Below, one piece after another: positions 24,938 to 32,623 of a stretch of 64,000 nucleotides of DNA (positions are counted from its first letter, which is position 1; every line of letters starts with the position of its first letter). Under the pieces are notes generated by a model. That model was given only the letters and a program-made list of their open reading frames with translations. It made no database searches and had not been told where the DNA came from. This DNA is from Clostridiales bacterium (GTDB lineage Bacteria; Bacillota; Clostridia; Peptostreptococcales; Anaerovoracaceae). The DNA lies in contig JALFNS010000037.1 in the NCBI GenBank assembly GCA_022773945.1, forward strand, positions 50,057 to 114,056. The letters are read 5' to 3'. The position numbers and the translations under genes were made by a program.

Positions 24938-27439
24938 TTATATCTTCTTTATCATGTTTAAAATGTTTTCTCCCTTTTCATAGGAGTAACTGAGCGAATC
25001 CATGGTTTTCTTGGCGATAAAGATGCCCAGCCCGCCGATATCGCGCTCTTCAGCCGGAAGCGTGATATCAGGATCCGGATTCTTAAGCGGATTAAAAGGA
25101 ACACCCTTATCGGTCATACGGAATGTGACGTTGCGATTCACTTCATCAAAACCAATGTGAAGCGTCACATCGCCATTGCTTTCCGGATAGGCATAGTGAG
25201 CAACATTGACGAAAACCTCCTCTATGGCGATGCAGATTGCCGTCTGAGTTTTCACAGGGCAGGCGAAGCTTTCAAGTGCTTTCTCTACGAAGGCCAGAAC
25301 ATCATACAGGGCTTCGGTCTTCGCGGGGAATGTTCTGTTCGCCATAAGCTCATCTCCTTTCGCGGGTCTGTAATCGAGCATCAACATTGTAATATCATCA
25401 AACTGAGGTGCTTCACCTACAAATTCATCGATATTGGATTTTAGCGCCTGTAATAATACAGCCGCTTCCGCAGAATCGTTACGGTTCATAAAGGAAAGAA
25501 GCCGATCCTCGCCATAAAGCTGATTGTCTGCATTTGTGGCCTCGGTTACGCCGTCGGTATACAGGAACAGCCTGTCACCGGGATTTAATGTGATTTCCCC
25601 CTCGCTGTAACTGGTGCCCTCCAAACCGGCAAGAACGAAGCCTGTACGGGTCTTCAGGTACTCGAAGCTGCCGTCTGCACGCTTCAGCAGCGGTGGATTA
25701 TGGCCTGCATTGGCAAATCTCACATGACCGGTGGTAAGATCCAGAATGCCCATCCAGGCGGTGACGAACATACCGGATTCATTGTTTTCACAGAGTTTTT
25801 TGTTGGCAGTGGTGAAAATCTCGTTTACGGTATATCCTCCTTCTGCCAGGTCTTTGATAATGGTTTTAGCAGTAATCATAAACATGGCTGCCGGGATTCC
25901 CTTGCCGGAAACGTCTGCTATCAGAACAGCCACTTTAGTATCGCTGAGTTTATAGAAATCGTAAAAATCGCCGCCGACTTCCTTAGCGGCAATCATCAGA
26001 GCATATATGTCATAATCCTCGTCCTCCGGGAAATTGGTGGGAAGTGCGGCGAGCTGAATCTGCTTGGCATATTCAAGCTCTTTATCAATGCGGGCAGCAG
26101 CTTCGGCGATATACCGTTTCAGGGTAGCTACTGTAGAGTTGATGTCGTCGGACAGGGAAGCAAATTCCGCGTTGGAGCGCACATCGACGGTTACACTCAG
26201 GTCGCCGTTTGTAATCTGAGCCAGGGTATTATTGATTCTCTTCAGGTTATTAATGATAACGCGCTTAATGAGCAGATAAATAAACACGAAAAGTGTCGCG
26301 AAAATGAGCACTTGCATAAACACACTTGTCAGCATAGAAGCATCACGCATAAACATGGCTTCATTCACCGGCATCGCCGCGACCAGGCAGTAACCCTCAA
26401 CGAATTTGAACACATACATATATTCTGTGTTCGAATCGCTGATGTCCCCCGTAATATCGGCTCTGTAGAGTTTGGTCGCGTTTTTTCCCTGCATCATCTC
26501 TGCGGGAGGCTTCACGCCGATGGAAGAAATGTGCTTGCCGGCATATTCATCATCAGACACGAGTCGGAAGGATTCATCGAACACCGCAATAAAACCACCG
26601 GTACCTACATGGCGGTGCTTGGTAATATCTATTATGAGATCGTTTTCGAGAGGCTGCTGGCTGGACGTCTCTTCCACTGCCTCTTCAACGTCGTTGAGCT
26701 CCACAGTGAATAATTCTTGTGTTTCAATCTTCGCCATTCCGTTCTCAAGAATCAGCGTGAAGGTGCTGGTAAGGAGGTAGGCAATAACTATGCAGCTCAG
26801 AAGTCTTCTCTGAAATGTATGGGCGATGCCTTCGGAGGTTTTTTTTGTGAAAAAGCGCTCGTGGCTGGCAATGGAAAGCAGAATAATCGATATGCCGACA
26901 GCCAGGGCATTGCCCAGCATCATAGGGACAGTGGCACCTTTGACGAATTCGAAGGCCCGGGAGGAATTGTCCATATTGGTCAGGAAGATCAGAATCATAT
27001 GGATAACTTCGCAAACTACAGCAATACAGACGCCGTAGGTCCAAATGGGCTTTTTGTTGTCAAATATCAGCTTTCGCATACCCGCGGCCATAAGGCCGGC
27101 AAAGATTGTTGCGAGGCTGCATGCCAGCCGGGTGTATATACCGCCGCCCCAGTACACGCTGAACCAGCGGTACATACCGCCGATCAGACCGGAGATGATA
27201 CCTGCCGGTGCACCGAAAATCAGGCCGGCCGACATGGGTGCTGCGTCACGAACATTGATTGTCGTTCCCAGCCAGTCGACTCCGCAGCCGGATGCAAAGG
27301 CGGAAACCCCGCCAAATAAAAGACCAATGACAATCTGCTTTGTCATATAGGGCAGTTTTTTGGCAGCAGTATGTTTATCTGCCAGATAAATACCCAGCAC
27401 AAGCGCACAGTTTATGAGGATTGGAATCAGCAATTTCAC
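24938..27439 (-). CDS. Membrane sensor with SpoIIE/PP2C phosphatase fused to RsbW-like kinase domain
   Basis: 833 aa from GTG with AAGGAGG upstream. Order: 5TMR-LYT-like membrane sensor (about 1-190; the LytS/YhcK-type N-RxxxP block reads NVRDAAPMSAGLIFGAPAGIISG), a further helix at about 210-230, an extracytoplasmic loop to about 365, a helix, HAMP (about 395-450), SpoIIE-type phosphatase (about 455-680: AAKEVGGDFYDFY, IADVSGKGIPAAMFM, ANAGHNPPLL, LYTDGVTEA, DDITMLML) and a C-terminal HATPase_c_2 domain (about 690-833; N-box IEEVFVNVAHYAY, DKGVPFNP, GGLGIFIAKKTMD). One chain could both phosphorylate and dephosphorylate the adjacent STAS protein in response to an external signal. Confidence 0.92.
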   Translation of the reverse strand: MKLLIPILINCALVLGIYLADKHTAAKKLPYMTKQIVIGLLFGGVSAFASGCGVDWLGTTINVRDAAPMSAGLIFGAPAGIISGLIGGMYRWFSVYWGGGIYTRLACSLATIFAGLMAAGMRKLIFDNKKPIWTYGVCIAVVCEVIHMILIFLTNMDNSSRAFEFVKGATVPMMLGNALAVGISIILLSIASHERFFTKKTSEGIAHTFQRRLLSCIVIAYLLTSTFTLILENGMAKIETQELFTVELNDVEEAVEETSSQQPLENDLIIDITKHRHVGTGGFIAVFDESFRLVSDDEYAGKHISSIGVKPPAEMMQGKNATKLYRADITGDISDSNTEYMYVFKFVEGYCLVAAMPVNEAMFMRDASMLTSVFMQVLIFATLFVFIYLLIKRVIINNLKRINNTLAQITNGDLSVTVDVRSNAEFASLSDDINSTVATLKRYIAEAAARIDKELEYAKQIQLAALPTNFPEDEDYDIYALMIAAKEVGGDFYDFYKLSDTKVAVLIADVSGKGIPAAMFMITAKTIIKDLAEGGYTVNEIFTTANKKLCENNESGMFVTAWMGILDLTTGHVRFANAGHNPPLLKRADGSFEYLKTRTGFVLAGLEGTSYSEGEITLNPGDRLFLYTDGVTEATNADNQLYGEDRLLSFMNRNDSAEAAVLLQALKSNIDEFVGEAPQFDDITMLMLDYRPAKGDELMANRTFPAKTEALYDVLAFVEKALESFACPVKTQTAICIAIEEVFVNVAHYAYPESNGDVTLHIGFDEVNRNVTFRMTDKGVPFNPLKNPDPDITLPAEERDIGGLGIFIAKKTMDSLSYSYEKGENILNMIKKI

Positions 27440-27451
27440 CGGGCAACCTCC

Positions 27452-28069
27452 TTAAAATAACAATCCAATGAGTGTCATGATTGCATTGTATAATGCATTA
27501 CCGAGAACACCTACCGTCAGCAGCAGAAGCAGGTACAGAATCATGCTGCCTTTGCTGATGGAATCTCTGGTGATGCTGTAGTAGAAATTAAACTGGCCGT
27601 GAGAGTTGTCTTCACGGTTCTGATGCCATTGATATGTAATAACATTCTCTGTCGGATAATCTGCAGGAAGATATGTTTTATAGAGGTTGTTCTCCAACCG
27701 GCGTATGCGGTAACAGCCGGAATCGTTCAATTCGTAGTTCTCGTCAACGGAAATCGTAATTGCCGCTTTATTAAGCTTCTCCCGATGAAACATGCCTATA
27801 CGGGTAATCTCCTCCGGCAACAGTCTCGATTCGTTAATGCGGATTGAATAACCGTATTTCTCGGATATAACCGGTGTCGTAAGCAGGTCACGGAGCCGCT
27901 CCAATGCACTCCCCACACCAATGCGGGGCTTGAATATTGCCTGTATTATTCTGGCGTTCTCAAAGAACAGCGAAACATCTTCGATTTCTTCCTTCGAAAC
28001 GAGAAATGGCACATATACATTCAGCGATTTAGTCAATTTAATGCCCCGTACATGAACTGCAATATCCAC
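27452..28069 (-). CDS. Hypothetical protein with C-terminal membrane anchor, upstream gene of the partner-switching module
   Basis: 205 aa from GTG 28069; one hydrophobic segment at the C-terminus (SMILYLLLLLTVGVLGNALYNAIMTLIGLLF region). No recognised domain; mostly alpha/beta and polar before the anchor. The GTG start has a poor ribosome site. The same frame continues upstream without another stop to ATG 28183, which has a good AGAGAGGG site, interrupted only by TGA at 28138-28136. So the true product is either this shorter form, a readthrough product of 243 aa, or the gene is inactive. Lies 12 bp before the phosphatase-kinase gene. Confidence 0.6.
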   Translation of the reverse strand: MDIAVHVRGIKLTKSLNVYVPFLVSKEEIEDVSLFFENARIIQAIFKPRIGVGSALERLRDLLTTPVISEKYGYSIRINESRLLPEEITRIGMFHREKLNKAAITISVDENYELNDSGCYRIRRLENNLYKTYLPADYPTENVITYQWHQNREDNSHGQFNFYYSITRDSISKGSMILYLLLLLTVGVLGNALYNAIMTLIGLLF

Positions 28070-28183
28070 ATAGCTTTTACCTGTGGTATTCAGCCAGTCG
28101 TTAATATGAAGCGTACTGGTATCATCACCATCGAGTCAGACGGCCCAACCGTCATCGGCAAACCTTCTATGTTCTTTCGCCAT
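28070..28183 (-). other. In-frame 5' extension of the 27452 gene, broken by a TGA codon
   Basis: ATG at 28183 begins MAKEHRRFADDGWAV, then TGA (28138-28136), then 22 further codons (LDGDDTSTLH...) lead in frame into GTG 28069. AGAGAGGG lies 4-11 bases before the ATG and a promoter is positioned upstream (28203-28230). Coding character continues across the TGA. Confidence 0.65.
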
Positions 28184-28202
28184 TCTTACCCTCTCTGTCA
28201 GT

Positions 28203-28230
28203 TTAATATATTTCGACTGTTTCGAGACAA
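28203..28230 (-). promoter_or_regulatory. Promoter of the partner-switching operon
   Basis: TTGTCT (28230-28225), 16-bp spacer, TATTAA (28208-28203), 20 bases before ATG 28183. Back-to-back with the ychF promoter. Confidence 0.5.
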
Positions 28231-28237
28231 TTATAGC

Positions 28238-28266
28238 TTGAGAAAAAGGGCTGTGTCTACTATAAT
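28238..28266 (+). promoter_or_regulatory. Promoter of ychF
   Basis: TTGAGA (28238-28243), 17-bp spacer, TATAAT (28261-28266); 50 bases before the start codon. Confidence 0.85.
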
Positions 28267-28316
28267 TAAACGATAGGAAAAATTTTCAAGAAATAATCGA
28301 AGGAGAATCAGTATAT

Positions 28317-29408
28317 ATGAAATTAGGTATCGTGGGACTGCCGAATGTGGGCAAGAGCACTCTTTTTAATGCTATCACCAAGGCCGGAGCAGAAGCGGCC
28401 AACTATCCATTCTGCACCATCGAGCCCAATGTGGGTGTGGTTACCGTGCCGGATGAGAGAGTGACCAGGCTGTCGGAGATATATAACTCTAAGAAGACGA
28501 TATATACCACTATAGAATTTTGCGATATTGCCGGTCTGGTTAAGGGCGCCAGCAAAGGCGAAGGGCTGGGAAACAAGTTCCTCGGTCACATCCGCGAGGT
28601 TGAGGCCATTGTTCACGTCGTACGCTGCTTCGAAGACGGCAACGTTGTTCACGTAGACGGGCGTATCGATCCGGTGTCCGATATAGAAACGATAAATACG
28701 GAGCTCATTCTGGCAGATCTGGAGCTGCTGGAGAGACGTATAGCCAAAGCCACCAAAATGCTCAAGGGCGACAAGTCCCTCCAGAAGGAGATTGATCTTC
28801 TCAAGATGATAATCGAGCATCTGGAAGCAGGCAATGTCGCCAGAACTCTGGAGCTCGACGACGAACAGGCGGAGTACGTTAAGAGCCTGAATCTCCTCAC
28901 CTACAAGCCGGTAATATATGCGGCCAACGTTTCAGAGGAGGAGGCATCAGGCGAAGGAAACGAGCATGTGGATGCAGTGAGAGAGCTGGCGGAGAAAGAA
29001 GGTTCTCAGGTTGTTGTGATAAGTGCCCGTGTAGAAGCCGAGCTGGCGGAGCTTGAGGACGAGGAGCGTGAGATGTTCCTTGAGGAGCTGGGAATCAGCG
29101 AGTCCGGTCTGGAGAAGCTCATCAAATCGTCATACGAGCTTCTGGATCTCATATCCTTCATAACGACGGGAGAGGACGAAACGAGAGCCTGGACCATCAA
29201 GCGAGGTACAGCGGCACCTCAGGCCGCAGGCAAAATCCATACGGACTTCGAGAAGGGGTTCATCAGAGCTGAGACCATATCCTATGACAAGCTTATGGAG
29301 TGTGAGGGTAAGCTCTCCGCAGCCAAGGAAAAGGGCTGGCTTCGTTCCGAAGGTAAGGATTACATCGTCAAGGACGGAGATATATGCCACTTCCTTTTCA
29401 ATGTATAA
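28317..29408 (+). CDS. ychF: YchF (OLA1-type) ATPase/GTPase
   Basis: 363 aa. G1 GLPNVGKSTLFNAIT, G3 DIAGLVKGASKGEGLGNKFLGHIREVE, the altered G4 (NVSEEE instead of NKxD) explaining ATP preference, a coiled-coil arm (about 125-200), and a C-terminal TGS domain (LISFITTGEDETRAWTIKRGTAAPQAAGKIHTDFEKGFIRAE). Ribosome-associated, linked to stress and translation control in other bacteria. Ribosome site GAAGGAG; single gene. Confidence 0.96.
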   Translation: MKLGIVGLPNVGKSTLFNAITKAGAEAANYPFCTIEPNVGVVTVPDERVTRLSEIYNSKKTIYTTIEFCDIAGLVKGASKGEGLGNKFLGHIREVEAIVHVVRCFEDGNVVHVDGRIDPVSDIETINTELILADLELLERRIAKATKMLKGDKSLQKEIDLLKMIIEHLEAGNVARTLELDDEQAEYVKSLNLLTYKPVIYAANVSEEEASGEGNEHVDAVRELAEKEGSQVVVISARVEAELAELEDEEREMFLEELGISESGLEKLIKSSYELLDLISFITTGEDETRAWTIKRGTAAPQAAGKIHTDFEKGFIRAETISYDKLMECEGKLSAAKEKGWLRSEGKDYIVKDGDICHFLFNV

Positions 29409-29414
29409 ACGATT

Positions 29415-29448
29415 AAAAAAGCACCGGCTCTCACAGGAGTCCGGTGCT
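29415..29448 (-). terminator. Intrinsic terminator of cysK, containing its stop codon
   Basis: AGCACCGG (29448-29441) pairs with CCGGTGCT (29427-29420), then six U residues on the minus strand. The last four sense codons and TGA of cysK lie inside the hairpin. On the plus strand it can still form after ychF but lacks a U tract. Confidence 0.88.
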
Positions 29449-30333
29449 GAAATATCTTTCCATTCTGTCAGGCAGCACAGTTGCGATAATCTTGTCGCGA
29501 CCGAATTTCTCAGCTGCCTTTTTGCATGCCCATATATTGGCGCCTGATGAGGTTCCGCACATAAGACCCTGCTCTCTGGCAAGCATTCTCGTGGTCTCGA
29601 TGGCGTCATCATCCGTGACCGTTATAACTTCATCTATTATGTTCACATCCAGAACCGACGGGATGAATCCGTCGCCAATTCCCTGAATCTGGTGGAGTCC
29701 AGGTTCGTCGCCCAGAAGAGCCGACACGTTTCTGGGTTCGACAGCCACCGAAATCAGATCCGGATTTTTCTCCTTGAGGAACTTCGTGGTTCCCTGGAGC
29801 GTGCCGCCGCTTCCCAGACCGGAAACGAAGATGTCCACATGCCCGTCAAGCTGCTCCCATATCTCAGGTCCCGTGGTCTTGTAGTGAATCGCCGGATTGT
29901 CAGGATTCTCGAACTGCTGAGGCACGAAGTATTCGTCTGACTGTGATGCGATGCGTAAAGCCTCGGAAACAGCTCCGTCGAGGCTCTTCTCCGCCGGCGT
30001 CAGCACCAGATCGGCACCCAGCGCCTTTATCACTGACTTTCGCTCCTCGCTCATGTTCTCCGGCATTACTATGGTAACCTTATATCCCATGCGCACACCG
30101 CAAAGCGCCAGACCGATTCCCGTGTTGCCCGAGGTGGGCTCAACTATGTGCATGCCTTTCCTGAGCTTGCCGGCCGCCTCTGCGCCTTCTATCATATTCT
30201 TGGCAACCCTGTCCTTGATGCTTCCGCCCAGGTTGAGAAACTCAGCCTTGGCGAATATCTTCAGTCCCGTTGAAGGCTCCAGATTCACCATAGGTGTGTT
30301 GCCGATAAGATCCAGTACGTTGTTTGTTATCAT
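29431..30333 (-). CDS. cysK: Cysteine synthase A
   Basis: 300-aa PLP enzyme making cysteine from O-acetylserine and sulfide. PLP lysine K40 in NLGGSIKDRVAKNMI, substrate loop PTSGNTGIGLAL, phosphate cleft GSGGTLQGTTKFL, GTSSGANIWA. Length normal. GAGAGGAAGC precedes ATG. Monocistronic; promoter at 30373-30401 and its own terminator. No T-box or SAM riboswitch is visible in the short leader. Confidence 0.95.
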   Translation of the reverse strand: MITNNVLDLIGNTPMVNLEPSTGLKIFAKAEFLNLGGSIKDRVAKNMIEGAEAAGKLRKGMHIVEPTSGNTGIGLALCGVRMGYKVTIVMPENMSEERKSVIKALGADLVLTPAEKSLDGAVSEALRIASQSDEYFVPQQFENPDNPAIHYKTTGPEIWEQLDGHVDIFVSGLGSGGTLQGTTKFLKEKNPDLISVAVEPRNVSALLGDEPGLHQIQGIGDGFIPSVLDVNIIDEVITVTDDDAIETTRMLAREQGLMCGTSSGANIWACKKAAEKFGRDKIIATVLPDRMERYFSTGLL

Positions 30334-30372
30334 GTTAAAGCTTCCTCTCTGTAAATAGAATCACATGTATCA

Positions 30373-30401
30373 AATGTACTTCGAAACCGGGGGTTTGTCA
30401 A
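30373..30401 (-). promoter_or_regulatory. Promoter of cysK
   Basis: TTGACA (30401-30396), 17-bp spacer, TACATT (30378-30373), about 40 bases before the start codon. Confidence 0.7.
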
Positions 30402-30543
30402 ATGCTTTTCGCATCTATTCACTGTTCTTATCCATTCCCGCTATTTCTGTATTAAGAACACTCGACCATATACAGTGTAGAATAAATGCTGCTATCGCTT
30501 TAACTGTTGTGTTGACAGAAAAAGAGTACTGTGATAGTTTTAA

Positions 30544-31106
30544 ATGTCTGATAATTCTGAAGAAACATAAAGGAGGACTGGGAGTATACAGACTGGATCT
30601 ATGAACAAGCTACAGAAACATCTAAAGACGGCAAGTCGTTTGTACCGTACAGTGATTTTCATAAAACCTTTGGCAACATCGTACGCTGGTTGTCATACGC
30701 CTATGGATTGACCAATGACTTTATGGAGTGTGAAGACTACAGTCCGTATAAAAGCGCTTTGCTTAACTCTGCAATGATTAATATCAATAAAGGTGGAGGA
30801 GAAAGCAGCAGTGAGGATGAAGAGCTTTATAGATATGGAGAGCAGAACAAAGAGCTGTTGAAGGAGCAGATTAAAGAAATCTCACCGGATATCGTTATCT
30901 GTGGCGGTACGTATGGAATTGCCAGATATGCAATTTTTGATGAACCGAAAGAAATCAGAATGAAGTGTGGAGCCTATGCTTTCCGGTATGATGGCATATT
31001 GTTTGTGCAGTTTGTACACCCTGCCTGGTTTTCTGTAGGAAGAAATATTCTTTATTCCTATTTCAAATCAGTGTGGGATGAAGCAAAGAACTTGGTGATA
31101 AAGTGA
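30544..31106 (+). pseudogene. Decayed gene, uracil-DNA-glycosylase-like fold pattern
   Basis: The frame ending at 31106 is open from 30561 but has no ATG, GTG or TTG until TTG 30690, well inside apparent coding sequence (DWEYTDWIYEQATETSKDG..., FGNIVRWLSYAYGL). In another frame ATG 30544 gives MSDNSEET then stops, so a single indel near 30565 would join them. TTGACA-17-TAGTTT at about 30512-30540 would be its promoter. The body (KSALLNSAMININKGGGESS, EISPDIVICGG, VHPAWFS near the C-terminus) has the order of UDG-superfamily motifs, but this is only a resemblance. AT-rich relative to neighbours. Confidence 0.5.
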
Positions 31107-31118
31107 CAGCAAGGAGTC

Positions 31119-31357
31119 ATTGTCCATTTATTGATAAATCCGGGCGAAAGGACAATTTACTGTCCATTTTAAAAATTCCTTCATGATATGGACAAATATT
31201 AATTGAAATTTTCCCTCTATTGGTAAGTATTATCAGTAAATGGAGAATAAATGGAAAAATAAGGAAGAAAACCTGTAATAAATTGTCCTTTTCCATTAAG
31301 AAATAAGCAAATGGACAGCGGATTGTCCACAGAGAAAAAAACAGATGAAATTGGACA
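31119..31357. repeat. Cluster of TTGTCC / GGACAA half-sites in a noncoding stretch
   Basis: Between the decayed gene and the EIIC gene no ORF is credible in 31107-31435. It is AT-rich and holds eight TGTCC or GGACA elements (about 31120, 31150, 31161, 31190, 31284, 31312, 31323, 31352), several as inverted pairs such as GGACAATTTACTGTCC (31150-31165) and a near-palindrome ATTGGACAAT (31350-31359). They may be binding sites for one protein. No promoter or known RNA recognised. Confidence 0.45.
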
Positions 31358-31390
31358 ATCCTGCGATAGTAACAGAATCAGATGACGAAC

Positions 31391-31430
31391 AGCGAAGGTG
31401 TTTGCGGAAGCAACCGCAAACACCTTCGCT
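31391..31430. terminator. 17-bp perfect hairpin after the EIIC gene
   Basis: AGCGAAGGTGTTTGCGG pairs with CCGCAAACACCTTCGCT, loop AAGCAA, 5 bp beyond the EIIC stop codon. Very stable, but neither strand has a U tract, so it may block 3' exonucleases or act with Rho rather than as a standard intrinsic terminator. Confidence 0.55.
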
Positions 31431-31435
31431 GCCGG

Positions 31436-32491
31436 TTACAGATCCAGCTTGTAATCTCCATCCTTAATCAGTCCCAGAGCTCTCATGCCTTTGTCGATGA
31501 AGAAGGCGAGCAGGCCCGGGAGGACGATGTGGAGGAGCAGGACCTTCCAGAGGACGCTGAAGCTGAAGCCCATGGCGGTGAAGGTGCCTATCTGTCCGAC
31601 GAATCCGCAGGTGCCCATGCCGGCGCCCACAGGGATATTGGTCATCTTAAAGAGACATGTGGAAAGCGGCCCGACAATGGCTCCCGCCAGAGTGGCAGGG
31701 ACGATTATCCACGGGTTCCTGATTATGTTGGAAACCTGCAGCATTGAGGTTCCGATGCCCTGAGCGACGAGTCCGCCCACACCGTTTTCCTTGTAGCTTG
31801 CTACTGCGAAGCCTACCATCTGGGCGCAGCAGCCTACTGTAGCCGCGCCGGCAGCCAGGCCTGTCAGGTCGAACATGACACAGAGAGCGGCACTGGAAAC
31901 AGGTGCGGTGAGAACAAGTCCGACAACTACGGATACTATTATCCCGAAGAGCAGAGGCTGAAGTTCAGTTGCCATCATTATGAATTCGCCGACTTTGATC
32001 ATGCACCAGCCTATGGCAGGGCCGAAGAGCTTGGCGCCGATACCGCCCATTATAATCGATGTGGCCGGAGTTACGAGAATGTCAACAGGAGTTTCCTTTG
32101 AAACCATTTTACCGAACTCGGCACCTATGGCTGCGGCTATGAACGCACCCGCAGGACCGCCGGCGAAGGTTATGCCGAAGCCTGTGACTGTGGCTCCCAT
32201 CATTCCCGTGACTGCACTGGAGAAGAGAACAAGAGGAGGTGCCTTGAGCCCCCATGCCACAGCTACTCCGATGCCGGCTCCCATGAGATCTTTGGCTGTG
32301 CCGCCGATGGTCACCAGGAAGGCGGAGACAGGGTTTTCTCCGAAGAGATTGGCAGTCTGAGTTCCCAGAACGTCCAGTATGGTACCCATGAGCAGGGTGG
32401 CGAAAAGTCCCCATGCCATGGCGGATAAAGCGTCCTGCAGATAGCGCTTGACGCTGATTTCGATATCTTTGCGCTTAAAAAATTCTTTCAT
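31436..32491 (-). CDS. Orphan PTS EIIC-type membrane transporter
   Basis: 351 aa, about ten hydrophobic segments rich in Gly and Ala, of the PTS_EIIC_2 (PF13303-like) type: MGGIGAKLFGPAIGWCMIKVGEF and NIPVGAGMGTCGFVGQIGTF. No IIA or IIB domain is attached or nearby, so classical sugar phosphorylation is doubtful. It is divergent from niaR, with paired TGTC/GACA elements between them at 32543-32574, which suggests control by NiaR and therefore possibly a role with NAD precursors; that is inference. Start ATG 32491 with AAAGGC upstream. Confidence 0.82.
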   Translation of the reverse strand: MKEFFKRKDIEISVKRYLQDALSAMAWGLFATLLMGTILDVLGTQTANLFGENPVSAFLVTIGGTAKDLMGAGIGVAVAWGLKAPPLVLFSSAVTGMMGATVTGFGITFAGGPAGAFIAAAIGAEFGKMVSKETPVDILVTPATSIIMGGIGAKLFGPAIGWCMIKVGEFIMMATELQPLLFGIIVSVVVGLVLTAPVSSAALCVMFDLTGLAAGAATVGCCAQMVGFAVASYKENGVGGLVAQGIGTSMLQVSNIIRNPWIIVPATLAGAIVGPLSTCLFKMTNIPVGAGMGTCGFVGQIGTFTAMGFSFSVLWKVLLLHIVLPGLLAFFIDKGMRALGLIKDGDYKLDL

Positions 32492-32542
32492 AAAAAGCCT
32501 TTCTGTTTATTTGTTATAATGTCCTCAATGATTGTAACAACA

Positions 32543-32574
32543 GACAATATATATGTCAAGACACTGGCATGACA
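32543..32574. promoter_or_regulatory. Putative NiaR operator between the EIIC gene and niaR
   Basis: TGTCAAGACA (32554-32563) is an inverted repeat, flanked by GACA (32543) and followed by TGGCATGACA (32565-32574), a near copy. Lies centrally between divergent starts. Confidence 0.5.
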
Positions 32575-32611
32575 TGATAATTATTCACTGGAGTTTCCGC
32601 AAGAAAGAGTT

Positions 32612-32617
32612 TATAAT
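32612..32617 (+). promoter_or_regulatory. -10 element of niaR, 6 bp before the start codon
   Basis: Perfect TATAAT ending 6 bases before ATG 32624, implying a leaderless or nearly leaderless message. No clear -35. Confidence 0.5.
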
Positions 32618-32623
32618 GAACAC

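Noticed and set aside
25700..26713. 337-codon plus-strand ORF
   Set aside because: Antisense to the SpoIIE-type gene and rich in His and Cys in a way typical of shadow frames.
26717..27319. 200-codon plus-strand ORF opposite the phosphatase-kinase gene
   Set aside because: Antisense shadow of a well-supported gene; no ribosome site and no similarity to a protein family.
28136..28138. Selenocysteine codon
   Set aside because: The residue context (GWAV-LDGDD) has no redox motif, the downstream hairpin is weak and no selenoprotein machinery is in the window; a mutation or alternative start is simpler.
30365..30604. 79-codon plus-strand ORF upstream of the decayed gene
   Set aside because: It overlaps the cysK promoter, has no ribosome site, and its composition is not coding-like.
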